Assembly: GCF_004359215.1 (NCBI RefSeq)
Contig: NC_090620.1
Coordinates: forward strand, 939,370 to 1,003,369
DNA from: Bremia lactucae
Taxonomy: Eukaryota > Oomycota > Peronosporomycetes > Peronosporales > Peronosporaceae
DNA length: 64,000 nucleotides
Direction: 5' to 3'
Part shown: positions 20,473-31,303 of the stretch, piece by piece
Layout of the letters: each line of letters begins with the position of its first letter
Position numbering within the stretch: the stretch's first letter is position 1
The notes under the pieces: generated by a model
What the model was told of the DNA's origin: nothing
Seen by the model: the letters and a program-made list of their open reading frames with translations, nothing else
The model's database searches: none
Program-made: the position numbers and the translations under genes

Positions 20473-22225
20473 TTACTTGCTGGCGATAGCATAGTCACGT
20501 AGGAGTGGGATGGGATTTTTAGGGCGGTTTTGAACTTCCTTGCAAATAGCAATATGCTGCTGGGCCCCTGAGGGAGCAAACTTTCGATGACAGCATGGAC
20601 AGAGCACGAGCGTGGCTTGATGCTCCTTAAAGCTTTGTTGTAATGTGTGGTCTTTCAATTTTTGCCCTTTGGCGGTCATGGAGCCTACAGAACTTGGCAC
20701 TGCACCAACTCGGGAATTCTTCGGCTTCAAGGGAGATGCTAGATGTGATGGTACGCCTCTACCCCAAGAACCTTCGTTACCGAACACGCGAGGGCATACA
20801 GCTTCATGCTTTGCAAGCCGACCTTCGGCAAAGCTTCGGCTGCAATACCGACACATTTCCATCGATTGAGTCGAAGGGCCAGACAAGAATGTATTGTTGG
20901 TAGCCTGGGAATTTGAATCCATAGAAGTGTTAATCTTGCTCAAATTGGCAACAGAAATACCACTAGCTTGGCGATGCGAAAAAGTGCTAAACCTTTCTTG
21001 ATCCACTAGGTGGTCTGGTGACACTTTAAAATCGTTTCCGGATGTACCAAAATATCGGCTTTGACCTCTAAGCAGCCTTTGCGGTGTACTATCCGCAGAG
21101 CTACATTTTTTAGCAGTATTTCGCCGACGACGTGAACGCAGCAATGACAAGCTGTCTTGCACCGTTGAAGCCTCTGATCGCGGATGAGGAGTAGGATCTG
21201 GGAACGATGAGGCATAATGCAAGGCGCGTAGCGTTGCGTCCTCGGACATGACTACAAGTGCGCGCTCAAAACTCCTATACAATGGAGACTTTTGTCGCTT
21301 GTGAAAAGTTGCCGATGCACATTCTTGAAAGTGCGCCGCGAGTCGATCTGACGGTTGCTGGTCGCCACAAAATGTGCAATACAAAGCATCTTGCCGCTCC
21401 ATCGTCGTGCCTGGCGACGCAACAGGTGAAGCAGATGCGTGACAACCATGACTTTGATGGTTAAGGGACCGCTGAAGGTCTAATTCGTCTATTTCAGCTG
21501 CGTGTGTGGGCTGTGAACTAGCAAAGCTCGAATTGAAATGCTTGGGCCTGTCATACCATTAGGGAAATAAAATCCTACCCGCATTTTTATCAACAAGAAA
21601 CTTACCTTTTCCAAGACGACTCGCGTGTGCGTCGATTATAGTAGTAAACACGTCCTTTGGCTGTGTAGGCCTCTTGCCATTCATCTGGTTCCTCCATCTC
21701 CTGCTGACTATTTTCTTTCTTCATTCGGCTCTTCTCGACATCATCGTCCAATGGCTCTGCCGGCGTTCTCCAATGACAAAACTCATTCTTTTTATCTTTT
21801 TGCGTCCATCGCTCATTTAAAACCTCTTGCACAAAATCCATATAGCTAACGTCGGTTCTTCCAGCCTCTTTTTGGTCCCCCTCTCGCTCATCATCGCTCT
21901 TCCCACCATCTTCACCATCGCTAGAAAGATCCAGCATCCGCAAAGCCTCCCGAACGCTAGCCTCAACGTCTGCTTCGTTTTCTTCCATTAAATCATGAGA
22001 TTTGTTGCAATATTCGGCCAACGGCGTGACCATCCAACCTTCGTCTTCTTCTTCCTCACTCTGGTGAGAAGCCCAACTGCGCCGTTCCAGCGTCGCATTG
22101 TCCAGCTTCAAGTATGTATTGGACCCATTAGTTTTCTCCATAGTTGGCGTAACCTTCAGCGGCGCTGGTTTGTTCGATCTCGACAAAGGCAAAGAGATAT
22201 CGCCAAGACATGCATCGTCCTCCAT
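20473..22225 (-). CDS. WW domain plus three ZC2HC zinc fingers, spliced, 564 aa
   Basis: Exon 1 is 22225-21606 and exon 2 is 21547-20473, joined over a 58-bp GT-AG intron with phase 2. Splicing keeps the frame and gives 564 residues. Exon 1 is acidic (EEEEDEGW, SSDGEDGGKSDDEREG) and ends in a WW domain: EWQEAYTAKGRVYYYNRRTR then ESSWKR. The closing WW proline is the first full codon of exon 2 (P208), which strongly supports the join. Exon 2 has three C-X2-C-X11-H-X3-C fingers, CTFCGDQQPSDRLAAHFQEC (264-283), CRYCSRSFAEGRLAKHEAVC (439-458) and CPCCHRKFAPSGAQQHIAIC (523-542), of the zf-C2HC_2 type seen in ZC2HC1 (FAM164) proteins. WW domains bind proline-rich ligands, so an adaptor role is an inference; no enzyme domain is visible. 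The gene lies 156 bp downstream of the next gene on the same strand. Confidence 0.85.
21548..21605 (-). other. Intron (58 bp) in the WW/ZC2HC gene
   Basis: Minus strand: AAAAG followed by GTAAGTTTC at the donor, and ATGGTATGACAG followed by GCCCAAG at the acceptor. Without removal the frame stops at once (TAA at 21604-21602). With removal the WW domain is completed and the downstream finger ORF is in frame. Confidence 0.9.
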
Positions 22226-22381
22226 TTTTAATTTCAGTAAAATGTGAAGTTAGGTAAAAGACACAATGGCTAAAATAAGTAGGGCTACTATAATTCATAG
22301 GAAAATTTAAAACTCCTCATAGCACAGTATTTCAATCAAAATTCACTAATTTTTTCGGTGAGCGGTTCTGTAAAACTCAGA

Positions 22382-23061
22382 TCAAGCTGATGACCGGACA
22401 ATTGTAATCAGTGCCAACACGACAATAAATGGCAACCAGGACTTTATGAATCCAGCCACACTTACGTACTTGCCACAAAAAAACATCCACCAGCAGAGTT
22501 CCACCATATTCCAACGCTTCCGACCAGCGTAGTTCATCTGCTCCAAACACACTGCCACGTGCGAGTGACAGTTGTCACAACACAGATTGTGCATTCGTTT
22601 CTCGTAAATTTTGCATCCCACAGCTATTGCTTCATCCCACTTGTCTGCATTTTCAGGCTCTACAATGCACTGCAAGTAGCGTGTGGCAGTGCCAAACGTG
22701 AAGTTATCGCGATTAATAGTATATGGGCCAGCAAAGTCAAAAATGGTCCTGCAAAATGAATATGAGACACACGTCGATGCAATTTGCCCTTTAAAAACAA
22801 ATATTACCCTTTGCTATCAGCAAGGCCCATATGCCCGATAAAGGGCAAAAACCACGTGAGAATAGGGATCGGAGACCATACAATGCAGGTAGGAAAGCGC
22901 AGCGTAGACGGTTCGATGACATTGCTTCTATCCTTCCAAGACATCTGAAAATCATCGGCTTGGTCTGGTGAGAGAAGAAGATCATCGTCGTCGTTGATGC
23001 GCAAAGAAGCGACGTTAGACTCGACCATGCCAGGTATTTGTTTTTCGACAAATAAAAGCAT
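22382..23061 (-). CDS. TMEM222 / RTE1-like (DUF778) membrane protein, spliced, 206 aa
   Basis: Exon 1 is 23061-22808 and exon 2 is 22748-22382, with a 59-bp intron and an in-frame join. Exon 1 ends FPTCIVWSPIPILTWFLPFI then GHMGLADSKG; exon 2 continues TIFDFAGPYTINRDNFTFGT. Then come KRMHNLCCDNCHSHVAVCLE and the membrane segment WLPFIVVLALITIV. This order, and the cysteine/histidine box CCDNCHSHV, is the signature of the TMEM222/RTE1 (reversion-to-ethylene-sensitivity) family of Golgi/ER membrane proteins. Human TMEM222 is of similar size (about 208 aa). The start is the first ATG of the frame (MLLFVEKQIPG); a second ATG at 23028 (MVESNVAS) is possible, and an extra 5' exon cannot be excluded. 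Confidence 0.9.
22749..22807 (-). other. Intron (59 bp) in the TMEM222-like gene
   Basis: Minus strand: AGCAAAGG followed by GTAATATTTG, and CATTTTGCAG followed by GACCATTTTTG. Removal joins GHMGLADSKG to TIFDFAGPY, a continuous conserved stretch of the family. Confidence 0.9.
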
Positions 23062-23481
23062 CAAATATTGATGAGCTAAAATAATTATATAATTAAAGCG
23101 CAAAGCCTAAGCAGAAAAGCGCAACACCGCTCAATAAATTGTTAGAGGAAAAAATGTTACCGGCACTTAACGGCATCCCACCATTAAATGACTCCATGAT
23201 GTTCATCTCCCGCCTCAATTTTTTTTACAAAGAGCACTCTTTCCGGCTAATTTTTCTACATACAATTGTGTTCTCGCTTCATACCTTCACGCATAACCAT
23301 AGGGACTCCATTACTGCCAGTATGGCGCCACGCGCCTACTGGAGTTGCTGGGTTTTTTGGCGGGGTCTTACTGGGCACCTTTGCTATTTACTGACAACAG
23401 CACTAGCCAACCTACACTGATGACGATGAAGGTGAGGTGCCACGATAACTTCACGTACACGACGTGCAGAAGAAGGTTCTA
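23062..23481. other. Upstream region of the TMEM222-like gene
   Basis: About 420 bp before the D1 LTR. It must hold the promoter of the minus-strand gene. GTACACGACGTGCAGAAGAAGG at its right end resembles the region next to family A/B LTRs (compare 37418 onward), suggesting a short LTR scrap. No ORF of note. Confidence 0.4.
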
Positions 23482-24013
23482 TGTAACGGGCTAAAGTTGC
23501 CCTAATATTACACAGTTCCCGTTAAGTGCACTTAGTGTCCTTCAGGGGATGGTCAACTACTTAATTAAGCAAGTAGACCCAGCACTCGGGTGTATATGTG
23601 ATACACATAGGTGCATTCACATTAGGAGGGACGACGCCTAGCGTCATCCGTTAGTCGAGGTATCTAGAAAGATACGCTCGCAATGCATATTAGTGTTATC
23701 TATACAGAGGACATTTTGATTGGTAAAAATAGGTATTTATATTTTTCGTTATTAAATATGAATCAGTCTGAAAACTACTTTCTACTTAGTAAGTGCGCAC
23801 GAGGAGCCGGATTACCGCTTCCGTGACGACACTTTGCGAGAGGTAATCGCGCTATCAGACAAAATCAGGGGTTAATTAGTGCGTTGAATGATGTCGCTAT
23901 CGCGTCCACAACTACCTCACTGCATGCATGAGAAGCTGGTTTAATCGCTTTATCACTGTGCTAGGGTGTGTGTCTAAGTTAAGCGTGGCCGCATTACGAC
24001 GTGCCCACCTACA
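23482..24013 (+). repeat. LTR family D, 5' LTR of D1
   Basis: TGTAACGGGCTAAAGTTGCC to GTGCCCACCTACA, 532 bp. Followed by TGGTAGCAC at 24016-24024, the primer binding site. Confidence 0.9.
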
Positions 24014-24057
24014 CTTGGTAGCACTAGAAATCCTTCTCACGATTCGCATCTCTGCGT

Positions 24058-25108
24058 GTGTACGTGAGGATGAGCCTCAATATTGATTGCGCTTATTTTG
24101 CCCCCCTCTCCGAACATCATCGGGAGGTGGAAGGGCTTATGGCGCAGGGACTTGGTGAACAAGCCCTGGCCAGGCTCCGGGGTAGTCCTCCTGAGCAACA
24201 TGCTGCTCAGTTGGAGCAGTTTGAGGCATTCGCGCTCGGACAGCGGAGGGCCGCGTCCGAGGCACAGGCCATGCTGCGGCGGAGTCCGTCACTCAGGCTG
24301 AGGATGAGCTGGGGCATGAGCAGGCTCGGAGCGAGGCTTTCACCAGGACTGTTGAGATGTTCTCTGCCCGGCCGCATCAGCCGACGCCCATTCGGATGGA
24401 TTTGCCCAAGTTCGATGGAACTGCAGTGCACACGAAAGTCAGTGGACTTTGAGCCGTGGAGCAATGCGGTGTCGCGCAGCTCATCGAGGACGACAGCGGG
24501 ATGGTGTCGTACGCCATGTCGCATCTGCGCGGTAAGGCCTCTGAGTGGGCTTACTCGGCACTTATGGCGGACAGAAAGGCGTTCCTACATGGGCGATCTT
24601 TAAGACAAAGATTCGCGCCATGTACCAGCCGCCGAACAACAAAGTGTTGCTTCAGGCGCGCTTCTTTGGAGCGCGACAGGCGAAGCGATCTCTGCAAGAG
24701 TATGTGCAAGAGATGCGCTCGCTGTCGGCGTCCATTACCGTAGGTCCGATTCCGGAGCACATTAAGGTGCCCACGTTAATGAACGGACTACGGCATGGCC
24801 CATCGCGGCAGGCCCTTTTTAGAATGGTGCCGTCGAAGATGGAAGAGGCAATCCAAATTGCCTTAGTTGAGGAGCAATCCTACAACAGTGCCTCGGCAAC
24901 AGCTTGGTATAAGCCGTCGGCCGAGAGGACAGATGCCACTCCCATGGAGTTGGGCAATGCAGACGTAGTCTATGCCAGGGTCCCTGCTGGAGCGAAGACG
25001 CCCAGCAAGAGGACTCGTTACCCAAAGGGCGATGGCAAGAATCAGCGTGCGAGACGCATGAGCTCTGCATCGACCACTGAGGGGTCAAGAAATGCAGGAG
25101 CGCAGTAG
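24058..25108 (+). pseudogene. D1 gag
   Basis: Starts MSLNIDCAYFAPLSEHHREV and runs through a helical GLGEQALARLRGSPPEQHAA region; frameshifts occur near 24290 and 24590. The last part (24545-25108) reads IRAMYQPPNNKVLLQARFFG, then SLQEYVQEMRSLSASITVGP and a basic tail (RTRYPKGDGKNQRARRM). No zinc knuckle is seen. Same gag as D2 at 5500-6400. Confidence 0.8.
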
Positions 25109-25239
25109 GGGCGGGATGCTCTACTGACGCGGACTCTGAAGCTACCCTTAAGGTCAGAGTTGTGGAACAAATGGGTAGCATAGTCCTTGAGGTCTCGAAA
25201 TTTTGGACCTCAACCCTGCTGGTCTATTGCGCTCTAGTA

Positions 25240-25530
25240 CGAGGCTATGACCATTCTTGTGGATTCGGGTGCATCACAAAATTTTGAAAAACTCGCGGCT
25301 CTAAGAAAAAGACCGGCGATGTTTGAGTCGCCTTGCCAGGATTGCAAGCGAGAAAGAGACGACCGTTCGTTTAGCGAACGGCGCGCTCGTTAAGTCTGAG
25401 GGAGTTCAGGTTAAAGTCGTCTTCAGCTTTAGTGACTTCTCATGTAAAGAGAAGGTCACAGTGCTAGGTATGGAGAGTCCGTATGACGAAAAAAGACGAA
25501 ATTGCGGAAGCATCCTCAGTTGAGGTGCTC
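25240..25530 (+). pseudogene. D1 protease remnant
   Basis: TILVDSGASQNFEKLAALRK at about 25250 has the DSGA active-site motif. After MESPYD (about 25485) the sequence jumps to EIAEASSVEVLRQVF, which in D2 lies about 500 bp further on (7440), so the protease end and part of the linker are deleted. Confidence 0.8.
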
Positions 25531-25671
25531 CGGCAAGTCTTTCAATCTGACGAGGAGATAGTAAATCTCCCGGAGCTGTCGTGGGATCTGATGACTGTTC
25601 CTTGCCGAATTAAAGGAAGGAAAGATTCACGAAATAGTCGCACCAGTTCCAGAAGATAACTTGGTGGACTG

Positions 25672-27240
25672 TTGCTCGTCGTCCGCAATGGACGAGAGCG
25701 CTCTAGAAACGAAAAAAAGAAACGGTTCGCTGCTCAAGGCTGGGATGCCTTGATAGACAGTCCGTTCTTTGAGGTTCTGTGGAAAGATCGCTATGTGTTC
25801 CCCGAAGAAGTGCCGAGCCGCCTATTATCAGATAAGGGCATCGGCCACGAAAAAGACCTCGAACCTGGCAACAATTACTGTGTGACCAGGCAATGGCCGT
25901 TGCCAAAAGAACAAGTCGATTATATCGATGAGTTCTACGACAAGTGAGCAAAGGCGGGACATATGCGTGATAGCAAATCGCCTCACTACATCCCGGCCTT
26001 TTGTGTGCGTAAAGCACAGGTGGATGGCGCGTCATTCATGCTTACAATAAGCTGAATACGGCGACCATACAGGCGCAAACGCCAATCCCGCGGAAATATG
26101 TCTTGTTGAATACCATGGTAAAGTCAACTTTCTTTCCGCATTGGATTTGAAGGATGGCTACTGTCAGGTACTCATGATGGAGTCCGATGTAACTAAAACA
26201 GCGTAAGCACTGTAGCACCCCAAGCGGTTTGCTGTGGGAGTGGCTTGTGATGCCCCAAGGGTTGAAAAACGCACCGGCGACATTCAACCGAGTGGTGGCT
26301 CACGTAATGTGTCAGCACCGTGCCTACGCGCCCCATTACTTTGACGATATATTCGTGCATAGTAGGGCCGAGGACGGGCAGAGCGCAATAGAGTTGCACA
26401 AGCGTCATTTAGACGCTGTGTTGCAGACTTTAAAGGACGCCCAATTGTACGTCAACTTGCAAAAGTGCGTCATAGGGGTCCCTGAGATACCTGTGCTGGG
26501 TTGCATCGTAGGTACACATGGTTTACAAACAGACCCAGACAGGGTAAAATCAGTAAAGGAATGGCCAATCCCACGGCATGTGAACGATTTGCGCCAATTA
26601 CTAGGGCTCGCTAATTACTTGAATAAGTATAGCAAGATTATGCGGAGCAAACTAAACCATTATCTGATCTCCTTAAAAAGGACACAGAATGGGTTTGGTT
26701 GAAAGAACAAGAAGATGCGTTCACATCAGTAAAGCAATCTCTTGTAGAGGCACCGGTCTTGGCATTGACAGATGCGGATAAGCCCTTTAGCGTCGTCTGC
26801 AATGCAAGTAATTTTGCAATCGACAGCGCGCTCATGCAGAAGGATGACAACGGCGTTGACCGCGTCATCTCTTTTCAGTCCCGGCATTTATAAGCCGAGG
26901 AACTAAATTACCTCGTGCATGATAAAGAGCTACGATCAATAAAGTATGCTCTTGTCAAGTTTCGTGTGCACCTACTAGGCACCGAGCCATTTGTAGTTTA
27001 TACGGATCACGCATCACAGGGGACCGCAATAAACTCACCGCACCTGTCGCCTAGAATGGCAAGATGGCTTACATTCTTCTCTGAATTTAATTTCAAAGTT
27101 GAATACAAGCCAGGTAAGTAGAAGATCTTGGCTGACGCTTTATTGCGCAGACCGGACTTCAAGGTAAGACACCAGGAAAGTGTGTCTAGTGCAAAAGAAC
27201 ATTTTCAGCCGTCAATGCTGGCAGCCATGAAGGCATACCA
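25672..27240 (+). pseudogene. D1 reverse transcriptase and RNase H
   Basis: RT begins at WDALIDSPFFEVLWKDRYVF (25740) and RQWPLPKEQVDYIDEF. After frameshifts between 25945 and 26220, a 157-codon frame carries LLWEWLVMPQGLKNAPATFN, the catalytic YFDDIFVHS, and QTDPDRVKSVKEWPIPRHV. RNase H follows at 26699-27121. Its first catalytic motif reads CNASNFAI instead of CDASDFAI, so two aspartates are lost; VYTDHAS is present. A stop interrupts EYKPGK-stop-KILADALLRRPDF. Confidence 0.85.
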
Positions 27241-27390
27241 CGTGACGAGCTTATTAGCTCTGTAATAAAAGAGAGCTACAGTCAGGACGACCATTGTCGC
27301 CTGCTGTTGGATCCTTTTGGTGGACGAAAGGTAACCCTTCCGCCGCACCTGAAAGCTAAGCTTAATTGCTTTAGCTACAGCAGGGTCACT
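27240..27390 (+). pseudogene. D1 integrase N-terminal entry, normal orientation
   Basis: DELISSVIKESYSQDDHCRL, LLDPFGGRKVTLPPHLKAKL and NCFSYS, the segment just before the integrase zinc domain. It ends abruptly at the inversion boundary. Confidence 0.75.
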
Positions 27391-28375
27391 AGGCAAGTTT
27401 CTGTCTTTGACATGATACCCTCGCGGGTCATCGCCATATTAACGAAGCTTTGTCCCTCTTTCGCAGCGAGCATAGTGAGACCCCCTCACTAAGACTCGGG
27501 CTACGCACAAACGAGGCTGGCGTCCGAGGATGGTGCAGTCTGTTAATATAAAGCGGTGTCTTACCCGTAGTGGCGTGGACACTGTTATTTGTAGCGAACT
27601 CTACAAAGGGCGATTGCTTGCTCATTTCTTTTAGAGTTGCTATAGTGCGTAAGACACCGCCACGACACGATTGGCACGTTCTGTTTGCCCATTGGTCTGG
27701 GGATGATCTGCGGTCGACATGCGGAGCTTGCTACCTAGCAGCTCGAACACATGTCGCCAAAAACCAGACGTAAAAGTGGATCCCGGTCGGATACTATTGG
27801 ACTCGGGCATCCCGTGTAGTCGGTAAACATGATCCAGGAGCAAGAGAGCTGCCTCCTTGCCTGTGATCGATGTCTTACATAGTGCTAAATGCACCATCTT
27901 GCTCAGTCTGTCTACAAAGACGACGAGCACCGTCCGACCCTTATGATCAAGCGGCATGCCAAACATGAAGTCCAGACTTACTGACTTTTAACAGTTGGTA
28001 GGAATCGGTAGCGACTTCAGTGGCGCACTGCTGGACGGTGCAGGCTAGTTTACCAATTGAGCTTACTATCCTTTTTCTTAATGCGCTGACACTGTTCGCA
28101 AGAGCGAATATAGTTGGCCCCATCGATATAGGTGCGGCCACCAAAATTCCTCTGACACACGTAAGAATGTCTTTTCACGGCCCAGATGCCCACTAGATGG
28201 CGCGTCATGGAGCTCGTGAAGGATCATCAGCTTAATATCTGTGTCATGAGGCACATATAATTCCAAGGGATCACAAGGTGACAGCTGATGTCATAAAGGC
28301 CATTGCAGGTTTGGCACTGGTCAGTATGTAGTAACGGCAAGGGATACCTGTCCTTTAAAATGATAACGATGTTTC
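27391..28375 (-). pseudogene. D1 integrase, inverted segment
   Basis: Minus strand, right to left: ELYVPHDTDIKLMILHELHD with APSSGHLGREKTFLRV (zinc domain histidines, 28266 to 28100), then CX2C and linker, MFGMPLDHKGRTVLVVFVDR (27966), HGMPESNSIRPGSTFTSGFW and STADHPQTNGQTERANRVV (to 27640), then VEFATNNSVHATTGKTPLYI (27625 to 27428). The second catalytic aspartate motif SDRDPRF is changed to SIRPGSTF. The segment fits exactly between 27390 and 28380 if reversed, so it is an inversion inside D1 and not a separate element. Confidence 0.85.
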
Positions 28376-29720
28376 GTTAATGTCAACTACGTCCTCTGAC
28401 CGACCTCTCGATGGTTTCGTAGGCGAGTTAAATGTCACACGAAATGTCCGTGACGCGATGGCAAGCTCACAGGACAAACAAAAGAACATGCTGATCGAAA
28501 TGTTGAAAATTGATGTGTTCATCGAAAGTGTTGCGCTTTACGCTTATGCTTGCATAGGGAAAATATAGCAAGGGATCATGTGACACGAATAATACGGAAA
28601 AACAATGTATAGAAAAAAATCAAGGTATGTGGCACAGTCAGGTAAAGCATGGCAGTGCCATCCCACAGTCCACCGGTTCGGCAACGTCAAATAAGAAATA
28701 AACCTTCGGATACTGGTGTTTGGAGTTAACCAGCGCTGTACTGCCAGACAGTGACGACCCCCATTTTATGTTGGTTCACATATGTAAGAAAGGGGCCAGC
28801 GAACGATAGGATTGAGATAACGGTAGGATAAAGGTAACGGTAAAATCGAGATAAACTCAGAATATTTCTTACTTTCCGGTTTGCAATTCTGACCGTTAGC
28901 CCATCTTCAAGCTTATTGGATAACGTATTTTACACGAAGCGATCGCAAAATCAATGACCGCTTTAGTATTGGAGATAAAGTACTATTAAGTACTGCTACT
29001 CTATCTAAAATGCAATTCCTTTACTACTTGGAGGTACTACTAAGTTATTGCCACGCTACATTGGGCCATTTACTGTGGTAAAAGAGGTTGGACCTAAATT
29101 ATAGGCTCACCCTCCCGCCATACATGAAGACGCACCCCCCCCCGTCTTTTACGTGGGTCGTCTCAAAGATTATGTAGACCCGGGATATGAGGTCACATAT
29201 CCCCAGCAGGTTCTGGAGAGGAGAAAGGCGAAAGACTTGCCTCCGATCTCCTCTTCCCATGCGAACGTAAACGACTTGGAGAGCAAAGGATACCATGCGC
29301 GTAATGCGGGTAACTCAGCATCAATTTCTCCAAGATGTCCAGCCGAAGTTTCAGGCGTTCATAACCCTGACGATCCTTCGGGCGGACATCATAAGGATTT
29401 GAAGTCAGTCGTAAAACTTGACCATCGAGATCCCATTACGTCGTTCGGCAGCGCTTAACGCCCGGAACTGAACGGACGAGGTAAGGCAGCCACGAGAAAG
29501 TGGGCGAATTTGCCACTCCTATCGGGCTCCGCATGCACCGATGGATGCAGGTGGGAATAAACGCTTTCTTGTTGGAAGGTTGCTTGCCCCCTGCTCCGTG
29601 AGGCAAAAGTATCAAATCCTCGTCCTGTGGAGAGGTTACCCGAAGAGTTTCGACTCTTGGGAACCGATCGATTCCCTACGTATTGATGTACCCGGCTTGG
29701 TGTCTGCATATGAAAAGGAG
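28376..29720 (+). pseudogene. D1 integrase C-terminus and chromodomain
   Basis: Normal orientation resumes with NVRDAMASSQDKQKNMLIE (about 28455). After an approximately 350-bp interruption it continues with GDKVLLSTATLSK (about 28970), LLPRYIGPFTVVKEVGP, FYVGRLKDYVDPGYEVTYPQ (29140). The chromodomain is at 29541-29726: FLVGRLLAPCSVRQKYQILV, LWRGYPKSFDSWEPIDSLRI. Chromodomains guide integration to marked chromatin in chromoviruses. Confidence 0.8.
28565..28934. other. Insertion in D1 integrase C-terminal region
   Basis: About 350 bp with no match to pol. The stretch 28769-28934 starts TGTTGGTTCACATATGTAAG and ends CGTATTTTACA, which resembles a short Ty1/copia-type LTR, but no target duplication is visible, so this identification is weak. 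Confidence 0.35.
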
Positions 29721-30613
29721 CACTAGCTGAGGCCTCTCCGCTAGCAGGAGTAGCGTAGTCAGAAGAAACAGGGGATACAATACCGCCCATAATTTTTTTC
29801 ACACGCAAGTGGGCGAAATTAATTCGCTGCGACCGCTGGCTCATCGCATCGTTACGCGGTTGAAAGCGAAGCGTAAATTCCGCCTCATATTGGTCGGGCG
29901 TTTCATTTGAACGCAACACGGCCGGGATCGGCGAAATACGTCACAGCAATTTCACGCGAACCTTCCAAGAATTATAGCCGCCATAATAATTATGAGTGTC
30001 TACAATAGCGCGCTCTAGGAGCGACGCTTTCGGTTCGTTGGCACGGAGCAAGAGTGGTACGCCAACCTTCACATAGCCAAGTTTGGTACGACTGGCTAGT
30101 GACATCGATGATCACATTCACCTGCCGTCGGCGGAGCTTTAGGCTCAGTCTCCTCTATGTCAGAACCAGTATGGATAACGGTCTGAGTATAAGACGTTGA
30201 GGAGAAGCATCTGCATCGCTTTGGGCAGTGCTTTCATTAACGGTCACTGCGCTAGCCAGCGCAGACGATGAGACAGCGTTAGTAAATGTTTCTGTCTCAA
30301 AACTGGTTGAGATGGGAGACGATTGAATAGGCGTTAAAGTGCCAACACGCCTCATCATCACTACGTGGAGAAGGAGTCGACTCATTGTAATCAACAATGA
30401 GCGACGGATCTACGTCCGCACTGTGTAAGCGAAAGAATCCTTAAGCCCAGTTAACGCAACAGCAGCAGTAGCTGTCGGCATTTCAACTGAGGCACTAGGC
30501 CCTGGCGGCGTGTTACGTGGCGCGTGCGCTTCGCGCGTGGTTGAGTGGCTGACTCTGCAGACGACCCACCAGCTTTGCCCCATTTTAGTGGCATGTTCTG
30601 CACCGTGTGACAC
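29455..30613 (-). pseudogene. D1 antisense ORF (aORF-D)
   Basis: Antisense to D1 pol, between the 3' polypurine tract and the chromodomain, which it overlaps. From the right: SHGAEHATKMGQSWWVVCRV (30613), PTATAAVALTGLKDSF, STSFETETFTNAVSSSALAS (30310), then in shifted frames ANEPKASLLERAIVDTHNYY and GGYNSWKVRV (about 30040-29960). The last 154-codon frame follows: SNETPDQYEAEFTLRFQPRN and INFAHLRVKKIMGGIVSPVS (29919 to 29455). Three frames are needed, so the copy is broken, but the composition is protein-like. I do not recognise the family. It differs from the antisense protein of families A and C. Confidence 0.5.
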
Positions 30614-30711
30614 ACATGTAGCAAGAGAGAATGAGAGAACTAGGCGGCTCGTAACGCAGCTCGCAGTTCCTCGGTCCTCTTTGACGAATTTGCAAAATGT
30701 AAATACGTCCT

Positions 30712-31233
30712 TAATGGGGGGGGATTAACGAAATAAAGTTGCCCTATGTTGCACAATCCTCGTTAATTTATTTTGTGTACTTAAGGGGATGGTCAATTTC
30801 TTAAGTGATGTAATCGTACCTACCACTTGGGTGTAGTTCACATTGTGAACCCACCCTTGTGTATGTGATGTCCCTGAGGGCATTCACGTTAGCGGGATGA
30901 CGGCTAGCGTCATCCGTTACGCGAGATATTTAGAAATATACGCTCGCAATACAAATTAGTGACTATCTACAGAGATGGCATTTTAGGAATGGTTAAATAA
31001 ATTTTTATATTTAATACAATTAAGTACAAATCAGTTCACAAGTTCGGACGTGGAGCCGGATTATCGCTCCCGTGACGTCACTTAAACAAAGGCACTTAAG
31101 TTGTAAGGCGAGGTCGCTTAGGCGCCCACCAACATCTTCACTGCACGTGACAAAAAAACATTCAAACCGCTTCCTCGCTGTGCTAAAGTGTGTGTTTAGT
31201 TGAGCGTGGCCGCATTAAGACATGCCCGCCTAC
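30712..31233 (+). repeat. D1 polypurine tract and 3' LTR (family D)
   Basis: AATGGGGGGGGA precedes TTAACGAAATAAAGTTGCCC at about 30725. The LTR is about 509 bp and ends GCCCGCCTACA at 31233. It matches the 5' LTR throughout with scattered differences, implying an old insertion. Confidence 0.85.
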
Positions 31234-31303
31234 AAAAAGTAAGTTTTCTTGGTTGGTTTTTTGTGCGTTTTTCCGGTGTATCTGATTCATCCGTACCTGT
31301 GAC

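Larger units (their letters stand above)
23482..31233 (+). mobile_element. Ty3/gypsy family D element D1 with both LTRs
   Basis: About 7.75 kb: LTR 23482-24013, primer site, gag, protease, RT, RNase H, integrase (inverted), chromodomain, antisense ORF, polypurine tract and LTR 30725-31233. Many indels and nonsense codons. Flanking 5-mers (TTCTA and AAAAG) do not match, so a target duplication is not visible. Confidence 0.9.

Noticed and set aside
21602..22225. Stand-alone 207-codon WW protein ending SSWKR
   Set aside because: The stop is part of a GT-AG intron donor (AG|GTAAGT); the WW domain is completed only after splicing to the zinc-finger ORF.
28769..28934. Solo copia LTR
   Set aside because: TGTTGG...TTTTACA ends fit, but no target duplication or second copy; kept only as a low-confidence note.
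29541..29726. Chromodomain as an independent host gene
   Set aside because: Position after the integrase C-terminus and before the purine tract and LTR shows it is the end of D1 pol.
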